DNA of 64,000 nucleotides from Plectosphaerella cucumerina (GCA_020746995.1 JAGPXD010000001.1:7502001-7566000); one strand, 5' to 3'; shown: positions 53,870 to 64,000, counted from the first letter of the stretch. Notes: generated by a model from the sequence alone, not told the origin. Numbers and translations: made by a program.

Positions 53870-55980
53870 TCAGTCTAGCTCAGTCGCCTCCATCGCTGAT
53901 CGCGGGCCCTTGTCTTTGCCCGGCGCATCCCGCTTGCGCCGCTTCGCCAAGGGCACGTCCTCGTCGGCGCTGTCGAGGCCCTCCTCTATCTTCGCCGTCC
54001 AGCTCCCGTTCGGGTGGACCGAGATACTCTTGGCCTCCGCCTTGCCCTCCGCGGGAAGGTGGTCCCGCACATGGCACAGGAACAGGTCGACGCGGAGACT
54101 GCGAGGGCGGGCCTCCGAGCTGCAGATGGGGCACTTCCACCCGTCCGGAAGTGTCGGCTCTGGCCCCAGGTTCTCGAACGAGCGACACGCCTCACACATC
54201 TGCCGCCCCCTGTGATGGCAGAGCGGCTTGCCCGTCCGCGTCTCAAGCCACGTGTCCAGGTCGAAGCATTCCAGGTGTGGCGCCACGCACCGGTACCTTG
54301 AACATGCGCATGGTGAACGGGTCGTTGAGGTCGATACTCACCGTGCTGTCCATAATGACGAGCTCGTCGCCAATCTCGGCCGACTTGACCCGCTCGGCCA
54401 CCAGGTTCGGCGTCACGCTGGCCGCAATGGTGCCGTGCTCGAGGACGTATCGCCTGATGGTGTCTGTTCCCCAGCAACTCGACGGCCGCAAAGTAGACGT
54501 TGCTCTCCTTGGGCTTCGCCTTTTGCAAGATGCTGAGGTGCAGCGTGTTCTGGCCTAGCTGCAGCAGCGGCGTCAGCTCGATGGGCTGCGACACGCGGTG
54601 GTGCGCCTTCCGCCGGATCGGCGCTGCCGTCTTGTTGAAGGTGACAAAGACGTGTTCCGGCCAGTTGGTCGGCGTCGTGACCCATGTGTCCTCCGAGACT
54701 GAGTTTGCCTTGCTGAAAGGTATTGCGCACATGCGGAACCGGTACCGGACGGCCCCTTCGAAGTAGCCGGCGGCTGCCTAGTAAGTGCCTATGGGTAGAC
54801 TAAATTTGAGACCCTCAGCAGGACCTCCGCCGACACGTCAAAGTTGAGGACGATGTTCCGCGACCCAGAACCGATCGACGAGGGGCCGACGAGGACGGCT
54901 CTGATGAATTGGTGATACCGGCCGACTGTCGGGGCAGTAGTGCCGGGGCGCGGCACGGGAACGCGCCGGGGACTGCGGGCGTGGATCTGATGCAAAGACA
55001 TTTCGGCCAAGCGCGGATCAAAGGGCGACTGAGGAAACCGGTCAATCGCGATGGTGTGATCCAGAGTCGGGGTCAGTATCCCAGGCATGCGGTCGCCGGC
55101 TGCTGGTTCATCCGCGGGCGCGCGCCATGGCGCCACAAGGGGCAGCATCGCAGGTTGTTGTGTCAGCATGCGCGGATCCGTAGTTGGTTGCAGTGCCTGC
55201 TGAGGAGGCTGTGGATGCTGCCACCCATTGGGACCAGACGAGGCAGTGGCAGGGCTGGCTGGGTTGTGGAAGGAAAATGCGGAATGAATGACAGGCGTAT
55301 TCAGGTTGGGTCGCGCAAGACGGGGCGCGGGGCCTCGTTGTGTACATGTACGGTTTGTCTCTTGCCTTTTTGCGCCGATTACTGGCACCATGCCTGGTGG
55401 AACGAGTTTGCAGCGCTCAATCCTTCATTAATGCCGTTCCTCCCTTAAACCTGGGCCCCGAGGCCGCAAGAAGCGGTGACCCTTGCCGCTGTGTTTGTTG
55501 TTCGTGCGGCGCGACAGCCGGCCTGGGTTGGGCGCCAGGGACGACCCAACTGCTGATCTGTGGGTGGTTGAACCTGTTGGCAGCATGTTGACTCGCGTCC
55601 GGCTGCTGAACAGCCCCGAACGAAGACGTCTTTTGCGACGGCGATGGGATTGGAAGTGTCATAGGGATCGGTGATAACAGGGCGAGGGGAGCGCCGGGCA
55701 TTGCTGAAGCCGGCGATACGCAAAATTCCCGCCTCGGGGATTGGGGTGCTGCAAGTTTCCTGCCATCGGCTGAGGCGGGAACATCGTCTGCATGCTCTGT
55801 TGAGGCATCACGAAGCCCTGCATCAGTTGGTAGGGGCCTCCGTGTCGTTGTGGTTGTTGCTCCGTCTGTGTGGAATGGGTTGGCGGGGTTGGAAGGAGCA
55901 TTGTTGCATCTGAAGCCCTCGGCTGCTGCCACCTTGCCGAGCTGCTTTCGTCCAGGTGACAATTGTCCAGATTCATTCAT
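53870..55980 (-). CDS. SP-RING (MIZ) zinc-finger protein, SUMO E3 ligase-like, with frame changes
   Basis: The C-terminal frame (54286-53870) has the SP-RING core HLECFDLDTWLETR, C-H, CEAC, and WKCPICSSEARPRSLRVDLF, followed by an acidic/basic tail with KRRKRD. Upstream, in two other frames, are AAGYFEGAVRYRFRMCAIPF, HRVSQPIELTPLLQLGQNTL and VAERVKSAEIGDELVIMDST, the PINIT-like region that precedes SP-RING in PIAS/Siz proteins. A short intron (about 54782-54816) separates these from a Pro/Gln-rich N-terminus with RRVPVPRPGTTAPTVGRYHQ and VPPQQ-type runs, starting near ATG 55976. Frame changes occur at GGGG (about 54470), near 54290, and in the N-terminal region near 55700. The family attaches SUMO to nuclear proteins. 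The exon boundaries in the 5' half are uncertain. Confidence 0.72.
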
Positions 55981-56777
55981 GATCAGTCAGCAATCACCCT
56001 CTAGACCTCATGCAACAGCCCTCTTCCCGCCGTCTTTGTGGCACAATGTCCGCCTTCCTCCCTGTTCATTGTGCTACCACACCAAGCCCTGACCTCGACA
56101 CGAACATCACACCTCAGACCTTCCACCATCGGCATACCGAGCCGTGTCGAAGACGAGCTTGAGCACTGTCAAATACAGAGGAGGGGGTGCCCGGGCAGAT
56201 GAAGGTGGGGGGAAGGGGTCATCGGCCAAGGAGTTAGCGGCACCACGCCTTGGAGCCAGACCAATCATTAGGGCGCTGTACGCGCTGTGGCCCGCTTTTC
56301 CAACCAATCTTCTTCGCATCTGCAAGGACAAGTCACTGTCACGATTTCAATGGACAGTCACCACGCCATCTTGGATGGTGTTGGAGATACAAAGGTCGGC
56401 CTGGTGAATGGCTGAGGAGCTCCCGATGGCATCAAGGATCATCCAAGAGTCAAGCGCGCGCCTGCCAGCGAGAGGGCCGGATCGAACGCGATGCGGCCAC
56501 GAGAGACGACACTTACGGTAGAATGACCTAGGCGGCCCACATCGGCGCCCACTGGGTTGGCAGGTTGGGCCGAGAATTATCAGTTAATACCAGCAATGCC
56601 GGGCAGAGGAGGCTCGCGCTGGGGTATTGACCCCTGCACTTGGAGGGGGTGCGGGGGAAACAAGCCATAACACTTGCGATCCTTAAATACCTCGGCGTCT
56701 ACTGAGAAAGAAGCTGTGCTCTGTGATCGATTGTCCTTTTTCGTTCCTTGCATATTCTTCCACGGCCGAACAGCTCT
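55981..56777. other. Intergenic region between SP-RING gene and the small gene at 56778
   Basis: It holds the 5' flanks of two divergent genes. A TTAAATACC TATA-like box at about 56683 lies 95 bp upstream of the plus-strand ATG. No gene is seen. Confidence 0.4.
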
Positions 56778-57131
56778 ATGATGAATTTGATATCACAAGA
56801 CAAGCCGCGCTCTATGCCTGAGAGCCCCAATCTCGCAGAAGTTGATGCAGAGATCTCACGGGCGCGCTCGATTGTCTCAGCCATCATGGACCCTTTACTC
56901 GATATGCAAAAGGCTGCCCAAAACGTGGTCGACACGCAGATACCACTTCTGGAGCGGGAGATAAGAGACCAGGAGCAAATCATAGAGCTGTCACAGCAGA
57001 AGATCCAGATGGCTCAGGACAAGATTCAGAGGCATAGGCGCGTTTTAAACGTCGTTACAGAGCGCGTACGACGTGCAGAGACGATACTTTCTGTATGTAA
57101 CGCGTCCATTTCGCGTCGCCGAGATAGCTGA
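56778..57131 (+). CDS. Small coiled-coil protein, unknown
   Basis: ATG 56778 gives 117 residues without intron; an upstream in-frame ATG at 56748 is less likely because it would leave a very short leader after the TATA-like box. Residues 20-105 form an amphipathic helix with heptad character (DAEISRARSIVSAIMDPLLD; IRDQEQIIELSQQKIQMAQD; HRRVLNVVTERVRRAETILS). The codon use looks genuine and there is no low-complexity bias. I do not recognise the family. A small helical bundle or oligomerisation module is the most that can be said. Confidence 0.55.
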   Translation: MMNLISQDKPRSMPESPNLAEVDAEISRARSIVSAIMDPLLDMQKAAQNVVDTQIPLLEREIRDQEQIIELSQQKIQMAQDKIQRHRRVLNVVTERVRRAETILSVCNASISRRRDS

Positions 57132-59556
57132 CCAACATGCCTTCCGCCCCTAGGATACGGACCTAAAAGGACGCGAGCGACTCAACTCAAGTCGTTGAGG
57201 AAACCGTTAACTGGCGTGACCACCTCTCGACACATCTGCTGCGTCGGATGCGACCCGGGCGAAAGAACACAAAGGTGCTCAGTCATCCAGTGCTGAAAAT
57301 AGGCTCATTTGTCTTCTTAATACTCACCAGGTGGTGCTGGTTTTCCCTCCTTCGCAGTTTCGCAACCGTCCCTTGCAAACCTACCTGCATGTACCACCGC
57401 CATCACCACTGCTACTACTGTACCTACACACCCAAATACCTCTACGAAGTCTAAGTGAACTGGCGTTGTCGATGTTCTTGACTCCTATAATATACACTAC
57501 GTCAAACAGCACTTATTTGGCCATTTTGGAGTCTCCAAGTCACAAGGATGGAGGCTCTTACGCGACCGACGGGACCGCCCTCAACATAACGACCCCTAGA
57601 CACCAGAGGCCCGTGGTCGCCGTCGCACCCCGTCGGACCTACACAAGATAGAGAAATTGATGTGGGAGACTGAGTGGGAGACCCTAACCCTCGAACTGAC
57701 TGCTCCTGGATAGCTTTGCCCTGGTACGGAAAAAACCCACAAACTTTGGCCGACGCCGTCATGCCTCCTCCGCGTCAAGCTTACATAATCAACCGACGGT
57801 GACATTTCCGACCCAGTGCTGCGATCAACGTCACAAACGCAAGCACAGCCAGACAGTTACCATCTACTTACGACTTCCCCCAAGTCGCACGACAGCACTT
57901 TGGCCGCAACAGCAGTACTATGTTAGCATCTGCACCACAGCGCCTCTTTACTTTTACTTGGCCCACATGAAATCGAAGAGCGCAAGCGCCATCGTGACGA
58001 AGAGGGCGACGCGCCCGCCTACCTACGTATACCTCATTCTGTCCTGCGACGTACTTCCTTGGCTTTGCCTGGCTGACTCAAACGCACCCCAGAAATCGAC
58101 GATGGCGACTCCATATCCAAGCCCTGCATGAACGCCAGCTCTGTCTGCCAGCTCCACAGCCTCAATGGGGCCCCCCGGTAGCACTCACCGCTACCCAAGC
58201 CCGTGCCGCCCGTTATCCGCATCGCCGAACCCTAGAAGCAGCAGTTGAAATACCGAGCCATACCACCTCCGCACCCTCCTCTGACGTGCCGTCGAACGCT
58301 CCTTGAAGCCCCTGCCGAAGCCCGGCTTCCAGACCGAGAATTCCCCACGTACCGCGCCTCCATGGCTGCCGCCGTCGCCTCGTCGCTCTGTGCATCGTAG
58401 GATGCACGACCCCCTGCTCGGCAAGACTCTGGGGTAAGGCAAGATACGGGATTCGTGATTCACCGCATTGCTTAGCGCAACAAGTAGGGCGTCATACTAC
58501 TTCAGTTAAGGAAAAGCCAATCGCCCATGGGTCCTAAGGCTACGACTGGTTCCCCGGTCTCAAAGCCATCGGTGACTAGTCCCAAGCGTCCTCCGGCTAT
58601 CAGCAACTGCTTTCGAGCCAAGATCCTAGATGCCCTTGACGGCGGACAAGTCTCCTCTCTGATATTGACGTAAGGGACTAGTGCCGCTGCACACCCGATT
58701 TCCTGGAAACAGTCATCACATCCGCCGTGCAATGGTGATAGGTACAAACTTTCTCCAGCCATGTTGGAGACCAGTAATTCGGCTGCGCAACCCTGTCCCC
58801 TCATTCATTTTGAAGGATTGAGCCCCATGATTACTAGTACCGAGTGCGGCTAGGGGCCGGGTCTGCCCAGTACCCCGACGAGAAAGAAAACCGTGGGACT
58901 AGTCCTGCTGCAGCCCTGTCGTTGGCACCTTGAGAAGCTGTGGCTTTCTGTGGCCGCTAAGCCTGGTAGAAGCCCCGCGCCTAACGTTGGGTACTGGTAC
59001 CACACCTTGCCCAAGATCAGTCCCGCAGGCCCACCCCTATGAGGTTACCTGTAATCCGAGTATTGGGCACGCATCCATGAAGGTGACTGGTAGCTGGATC
59101 CACTTTACAGTCGGTTTCCTGGTAGTGTATCCCCCTTATCTGCGTCGTACTGGTCGTCCCGCTGCCTCATTCCTGGGCAAGAAAGGTGCCCCGGAAAATA
59201 CTGGGTGCAACATCGGGAAACAACGGCAGCTACCTATAAGCCACCACGATCAAACTTGAGTAAATTTGTCCTAATACTTGAAAGAACATTACTAGTGAGG
59301 GAATGTGGGAACCCCCAGGTGACGCTCTTAGCTATGTGTTCCCGCGCTTGGTGAAGCCAGTCGAAAGTTTCACCTCCATTCACCAAGGGCTCCCCGTCCA
59401 ACTCCAAGAACACCCAAGTCACCGGACGTCCATATACCTTCACCTATGATTGAAAGGAAGCCAGCCTTACCGGACAGATGCACCGAACGAGCCGAGCCAT
59501 AGGTTTCGCAGTTGCGGCCCGGTGACTCGTATAATCCTGTCCTGAGTAAGCCTTAA
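57132..59556. other. Mostly repeat debris; no intact gene
   Basis: 57800-58470 is the helicase-fragment copy listed separately. 58500-59500 has short frames and several copies of a GGTACTGG/CCCCGGTCTC-like word but no recognisable gene. Confidence 0.4.
57800..58470 (+). repeat. Diverged copy of the 5' end of the SNF2-like gene (17900-18480)
   Basis: Aligned in the same orientation with 17900-18480, both starting before a gaccca..ctgcgat.aacgtcac word and sharing gagggcgacgcgcccnccta and gcgcctccatggc words. Frames are broken and the ATPase domain is absent. It is a 5' fragment only. Confidence 0.72.
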
Positions 59557-60225
59557 CTACCGACGCTCGGGACGCTCATTGTCTCCGTTGAGCTCGTCAA
59601 CGGTCGCGCTATCCCGCCAAGTACAAGCTCGTGTGGCCTTAATGTGTACGGGTTCTGGCTCAAAGTTTCTCTGTCTTTTTGGCGGGGGCTGAGTTGTCGG
59701 ATCGTTTAGTCTTCGCTTGGTGTTGGGTTGAATACAGTGGGATTCGATTCGAGCAAGCCTGGAGACAATATCGTCAAGTCGGCGAATAACGTCGACCTTG
59801 ATGTCCATGTTCTGTTGTTCAAAACGGTCCCTGAGCCCCGAAACACCATAGAATGATTGATGGAACGTCATCTCCGCTAGTGGCAGAGAACTAAGCTGTT
59901 CTACGACGTTCAGGGGCGAAGCTGTAGTGTTTGAGGACAGAAAACCTACCGCGTGTGCTGCACTGAACTCATTATCAGTAAAACCACCACTCTCTATACC
60001 ATCAGTTGAGCCGAGCATATCTCCCTCATCTTCTTCGACTTCTTGTTGGAAAGGCGAGGCTTCGCTTGACCGCTGGTTGCCCTTTCGAGAAACAGAGAAA
60101 GAGACGAAATCGTCTGGAGAATGGCCGATGATGCCTACAATATCTCCTCTGGCGTCAACGTCGAGGGTAGTGATACTATGTGGAGTAACAGAAGGCTTTT
60201 GTGGACTATTTTGAGGAGTAGCCAT
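59557..60225 (-). CDS. Hypothetical protein with helical middle and basic C-terminal motif
   Basis: Single exon of 222 residues from ATG 60225; an in-frame ATG at 60312 exists, but the intervening codons look like leader, and the TATA box at 60327-60340 is too close to it. The N-terminus is Ser/Pro-rich (MATPQNSPQKPSVTPHSITT), the middle acidic (EVEEDEGDMLGSTDGIESGG), and residues 150-180 form a helix (IKVDVIRRLDDIVSRLARIE). PPPKRQR near the C-terminus is a likely nuclear signal. No stop or frameshift. I do not recognise the family, but this is one of the cleanest ORFs in the window. Confidence 0.65.
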   Translation of the reverse strand: MATPQNSPQKPSVTPHSITTLDVDARGDIVGIIGHSPDDFVSFSVSRKGNQRSSEASPFQQEVEEDEGDMLGSTDGIESGGFTDNEFSAAHAVGFLSSNTTASPLNVVEQLSSLPLAEMTFHQSFYGVSGLRDRFEQQNMDIKVDVIRRLDDIVSRLARIESHCIQPNTKRRLNDPTTQPPPKRQRNFEPEPVHIKATRACTWRDSATVDELNGDNERPERR

Positions 60226-60326
60226 GGCTAGCAGGAACAGAGAGCGGTTACGGAGGGAAGAGAGGGCAGGATGAAGAAGGGAAGGGAGGGTGGAGAGAGG
60301 AACTGGAGTCAAGAATCCACGGAAGC

Positions 60327-60340
60327 CTACTTATAGACCA
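60327..60340 (-). promoter_or_regulatory. TATA box of the 60225 gene
   Basis: TCTATAAGTAG on the minus strand, about 105 bp upstream of the chosen ATG. Confidence 0.5.
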
Positions 60341-60689
60341 GCGGTACCCCCCTCTTCCCTCTTTACTATCGGCTAGGGCGGATGAACCTCGAGGCAGAAG
60401 AAATCCTTGGACAATGCGTTGCATTGCGGACTCCTCCTCGGCCAGCCTAAGTAGGTACCCCTGTGTGGCTTGCCAGCAGAACCACTGACTCCGAGCGACT
60501 CGACGTACTCCTAAAGAGGCAACAGTCATACACCACCTCCTCTTCGCTCTCTGCGTAGACGGGCATGGTTCAGCTGAGCAACTGAACCCTGCCCGTCTCA
60601 CTTCCCACCAGGGTAATCGCACGTCGGGGTTGGCGCGAATGTCACGGCGTGGATAGAACACACCCCTTCTGACGGGGCTCCTGCCGCTC
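60341..60689. other. Divergent promoter region; no gene seen
   Basis: It lies between the 60225 gene (minus) and the NB-ARC gene (plus). Nothing recognisable beyond the TATA box at its left edge. Confidence 0.35.
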
Positions 60690-62448
60690 ATGAGGTTGGT
60701 TCACGCCCTTTCTCTCCACATACGCTTCCTCGACGACGACGGCCGCTACGTTCGCTTCAACGTCGTCCGGGGGCTCGAGAGTGTCGCCCGGGAGGAGTCG
60801 AAGAAGACGGCAGAGATTGGGGCGGCGACGAGACGCTATGTCCAACTGCAGGAGGTGTTGAAGCAGATGACGACCCTTGCTAATGCTCTCGTCAGTAGGC
60901 AGTGTTAGTACTCACGTCCTAGTAATAGATTGATGCCACGACTCTGAGCTGACAAGCTATTCCGTCAGATCTAGGTCTGTACAAGATCCCCTTCAGCTTG
61001 GCGGACGTGCCAGTGTCTGCCAAGTTCGTCAACAGACGGCCAGAGACGGCCCGCCTGGAAGCATGCCTCCTCCCTCGCCAGTCACGCCAAGGCAGAAAAA
61101 AACCATCGTGCTGCACGGGCTCGGCGGCGTCGGAAAGACGCAACTGGCGGTCGACTTCGCGCGACGACATCAGGCCACGTTCAGCGCCGTCTTCTGGCTC
61201 GACGGCCGGTCGGAGGACCGGCTCAGGCGGAGCATTGTCGGATGCGCCTATAGAATCCCCGAAGACCAGATTCCCTCGGCGAGCCGGCAGCAGGCCAAGG
61301 GGCGCAACCCGGGGGACCTAGACGCCGCGGTGGCGGCCGTGATAGGGTGGCTCGGGCGGATGGGCGACTGCGACTGGCTCCTGGTGTTTGACAACGTCGA
61401 CCTGGACCGCGACCAGGGTGGGATGGAAGGTGCCTACGAAGTCAGGAAGTATCTGCCTTGGGATCACGGGTCGGTCCTCGTGACGACGCGGGTGTCACGG
61501 CCGGCGCAGCTGGCGCAGCCGGGCCACTCGTACAGGCTGGCCAAGGTCGACAGAAGCCTTGGCAGGGCCATCCTCGAGGCGTGGTATGGTGAACGGCTTA
61601 GTGAGTGCTCGCGGATTGCTTGATTTCCTCGGGCAGACTGACTAAACACAGGCCCGAATGCCGGTGACCTCCTCGAACTCCTCAACGGCCTGCCGTTAGC
61701 GCTTGCCCAAGCAGCGTCTTACCTCCGAGAAACTGTGGTCAACATCGCGAAATACTTGGAAATCTACCAGCACCAGTGGGACAAGCTGATGGCCTCAGCA
61801 TCGGGCTATCCATTGCTTGGCTACGAGCAGGGTAGCATCGGGACGACATGGACTGTTTCGTTCCGGCAGATCGAGGCCACGGACAACCACCCTGCCAACT
61901 TACTGCGTCTCTGGCCTTCCTCGACAATAAGCACTTGTGGCACGGGCTGTTGACAGTGGCAGACGGAGACTCCGAGAACTGGCCGGAGTGGCTCAGAGAC
62001 CTCGCCGCCAGCCAAGTCCGCTTCCTCGAGGCCGTCCGGCTCCTCCTCCGCTACTCAATGATCGAGGCGCCGGAGGATGCCGAAGAGGGCTACTCGATGC
62101 ATCCTGTGGTGCACAAGTGGGCGTCGCACCTGGACGGCGGCAGCCGCAGGGCGGAGCACGCGCAGCAAGCCCTCGTCGTAGTCGGCCTATCGGTGCCCAT
62201 GTCGACAGAGAAAGAATACTGCGTAGTACAGCAGCAGCTCCTGCCGCATGCGCAACGGTGTGCAGAATGAGTGTGGGGTGACTCTGTCATCGGCTTAGAC
62301 GCGACCAACCAAGACGTACTAGGGGCTATTCACGGCCTGGGAATTCTCTACTCGGACCAAGGCAAGCTGGCCGAGGCCGAGGTCATGTACCGACGAGCAC
62401 CACCTCCAAACCTGCGGTTCGTTGATTTCACACCGCCGTGTTTTGGGT
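60690..62448 (+). pseudogene. NB-ARC-TPR NOD-like receptor, frameshifted and truncated in the TPR
   Basis: Exon 1 is 60690-60894 (MRLVHALSLHIRFLDDDGRY, a helical N-terminus), the intron 60895-60956, exon 2 60957-61600, the intron 61601-61651 (branch CTAAAC), and exon 3 from 61652. NB-ARC shows FVNRRPE, then Walker A HGLGGVGKTQLAVDFA (about residues 121-136), the kinase-2 strand WLLVFDNVDL and the RNBS-like GSVLVTTR; GLPLALAQAASYLRE is the GLPLA motif. At about 61907 a missing base shifts the frame into LAFLDNKHLWHGLLT and RYSMIEAPEDAEEGYSMHPV (MHPVV helix), ending in an in-frame TGA at 62268. After it the same frame continues with GAIHGLGILYSDQGKLAEAE, the first TPR, and then runs into a stop. 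Such proteins sense non-self or damage. It is either a decayed gene or one with assembly errors. Confidence 0.8.
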
Positions 62449-62694
62449 AGGCGACCGGCACAGCGCCCCTCTTGTCCGCCCAGAGCCATGATTCCCCACT
62501 GTACTGTTCTGCCGGTGTTCCTTCCTCGTGCTGCACTGCCTGGCATGTTCGATCTTCATCCTTGTTACAGTGCTGTACTGTACTGCACGGTACTGTGTCG
62601 ATGTTGGCACTCTTGACAACCTTCCCCAAATTCCCACTCTGAACAGTCTCTAGTTGGCGCAATGCCCAGCTCCTCTTGTCGTTGAACCTTCCGT

Positions 62695-63312
62695 TCACAG
62701 AAATGCCCCAGGATTGGTCCAGAACTCCAGAGAGTCGGGGGATCCATCTCCATCAACATCTAGAAAACAATGGTAGGAATCTACGCCAACCTGTCCGCTG
62801 CCGATCAGGTTGATCTCGGCACCCAAGCTTCCGCCAAAAGCCAAAACATCTCCATTGACGACCATAACCCGGCAGATAACAAGGAAAGCCAGCATGGTGG
62901 CTTCTGAAATCTTTCTTCCAAAATTTTCCTCGAACCCGCGTAGAAGCGATGATAGATTCTTTGCATCGAGTCTGTTCCCGGTAGAATCCACTAGAAATGG
63001 GCCAGCTAACCGCACTCTCATGGCTGTCGACGGTCGATCGCGGCCGGCGAGGAAGTTAGCACGGAGAGTTTAAGGTAAAGTATAGATCTTCGGCTTGCCA
63101 TTTGCTTTCAGCGGTGCTGAATTTGGTAGAATATCGCAACCGTCCCCTCCAAATAGGGGCACATTGAAGAGGCCATCGAACAGTGAATTTTCCAGCGTCG
63201 TTGTGTGAACTTTGAGTTGAACGTGTGGTCTTTGAAACTCAGGGCCACAATCAGCAGCAGCCGCTGCAATGATTGCCATGAGGCATGAGATCATGCTTGT
63301 CTGAAAGCGCAT
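62695..63312 (-). pseudogene. Secreted-protein gene with an in-frame TAA
   Basis: ATG 63312 opens a signal peptide (MRFQTSMISCLMAIIAAAAA, cut probably before DCGPEF), then a short mature part with VPLFGGDGCD up to TAA 63070-63072. The same frame stays open below the stop for 126 more codons (from about 63069 to TGA 62695): GPFLVDSTGNRLDAKNLSSL, FEENFGRKI, LGAEINLIGSGQVGVDSYHC and DVDGDGSPD, an EF-hand/dockerin-like calcium loop, then PDSLEFWTNPG. The codon at the stop fits an ancestral CAA, a C-to-T change in CpA. Without the stop the protein would have 205 codons. I see no known family; it may be a small secreted effector-like or cell-wall protein. An alternative is a separate small gene starting at ATG 63021. 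Confidence 0.6.
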
Positions 63313-64000
63313 TTCAAGAAGTCGAGGGTGAAACGAGGACGTGAGAATAAGATGTGGGTGGGAGAGGTCAAGCAGCTTCTTCACTCGTTTCTGCAGGCAA
63401 TCTTGATTCGGTGCTTCTTCGGGTCCTTTATCACGGCGAGGCATCGCCAGTTGGGCCGGTCTTGCTCCGCCATGGTAACGACGACAAGCAGTGTTGCTGA
63501 CCGGACGACTGTCTTGAGGAAAGTTTTGGTCGAGCCACCCCACGGGTGTCTGGTAGAAGGCCACCTTTTCGGAGGAAAGTTGAGGCAGCCAGTGTACCTG
63601 ACATGTCCTGTCATCAGCGTCAGCAACCAGGATGGCAGTGGTCCACGGCCCTTTCTCGCTTTGGATGACATGCCGTTGGTGCAGGAGCGCATCACCACCG
63701 ACACGTACAGTACAGCCAGATGACTGACGGTGACCAGAAATGGGTCTCATCGTCTTCCAATGAAAACTGATTTCGGCCCGTACTGCAGGCATTTGATGCA
63801 AGGAGCAGCCGGCAATCCTTCCATCACTTTACCAAAGTTGGCAGATGGGTTGATGACATCCAGTCATTCTGTTACCCTTGCTGTCATCAGACGAGTCTCC
63901 TTGTGCACCTGGACACAAACGCCGCCAGCGGATATTGTGACACCACATTATTTAAGACACATGTATGTACTGTACTGTACTGTACATACTGTACCGTCTG
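63313..64000. other. Right end: no gene seen; GTACT microsatellite
   Basis: Open frames on both strands overlap without domains. The last 40 bases contain a (TGTAC) repeat of about four units (63966-63985) resembling similar words at 62575-62600. There is no telomere repeat. Confidence 0.45.

Noticed and set aside
63960..64000. Possible telomere or subtelomere end
   Set aside because: The terminal words are GTACT-type, not TTAGGG, and the window simply ends there.

Overview
The window reads as accessory, repeat-rich DNA of a filamentous ascomycete (Pezizomycotina, probably a Sordariomycete). The evidence is short 43-110 nt introns with GT..AG ends and CTAAC/CTGAC branch sites, gene families found only in fungi (HET domain, NACHT-WD40, Pfs-NACHT-ankyrin, Dal5-type permease), moderately GC-rich sequence and wide gene-poor stretches full of dispersed duplicates.

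Layout. 1-17.4 kb is dominated by fungal NOD-like receptor (NLR) genes and their debris: a Pfs (nucleoside-phosphorylase-like) N-terminus running off the left edge, a TPR relic, an intact 1403-residue NACHT-WD40 gene, a divergently oriented Pfs-NACHT-ankyrin gene with stops and frameshifts, a 529-bp solo LTR with a target-site duplication, and an esterase-type (DUF676-like) N-terminus cut off at a repeat. 17.9-21.7 kb is a frameshifted SNF2-type helicase gene. 24.5-29.3 kb and 38.0-44.0 kb form an old segmental duplication, each copy carrying one paralogue of an unknown proline/glutamine-rich protein. Between the copies lie a complete HET-domain gene, a Dal5-like permease and an HSL-type alpha/beta hydrolase. 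45-56 kb holds a repeat-family ORF, a JmjC-like gene, a small unknown gene, a coiled-coil gene and an SP-RING (SUMO ligase-like) gene. 56.8-63.3 kb holds two small unknown genes, a fragment copy of the helicase 5' region, an NB-ARC-TPR gene and a secreted-protein gene with an in-frame stop.

How it works together. At least six separate NLR or HET loci or fragments of different architecture lie in 64 kb. In fungi these families act in non-self recognition and regulated cell death, so the window may be an allorecognition/NLR island maintained and broken by duplication. The NACHT-WD40 gene has ten near-identical 126-bp repeats, as expected of a recognition domain under concerted evolution.

Caveat. 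Many genes carry single-base frameshifts, and most of those examined sit in short homopolymers where one base restores the reading frame. Assembly indels and real decay cannot be separated from the sequence alone. The in-frame stops in CA contexts look more like true C-to-T mutation.
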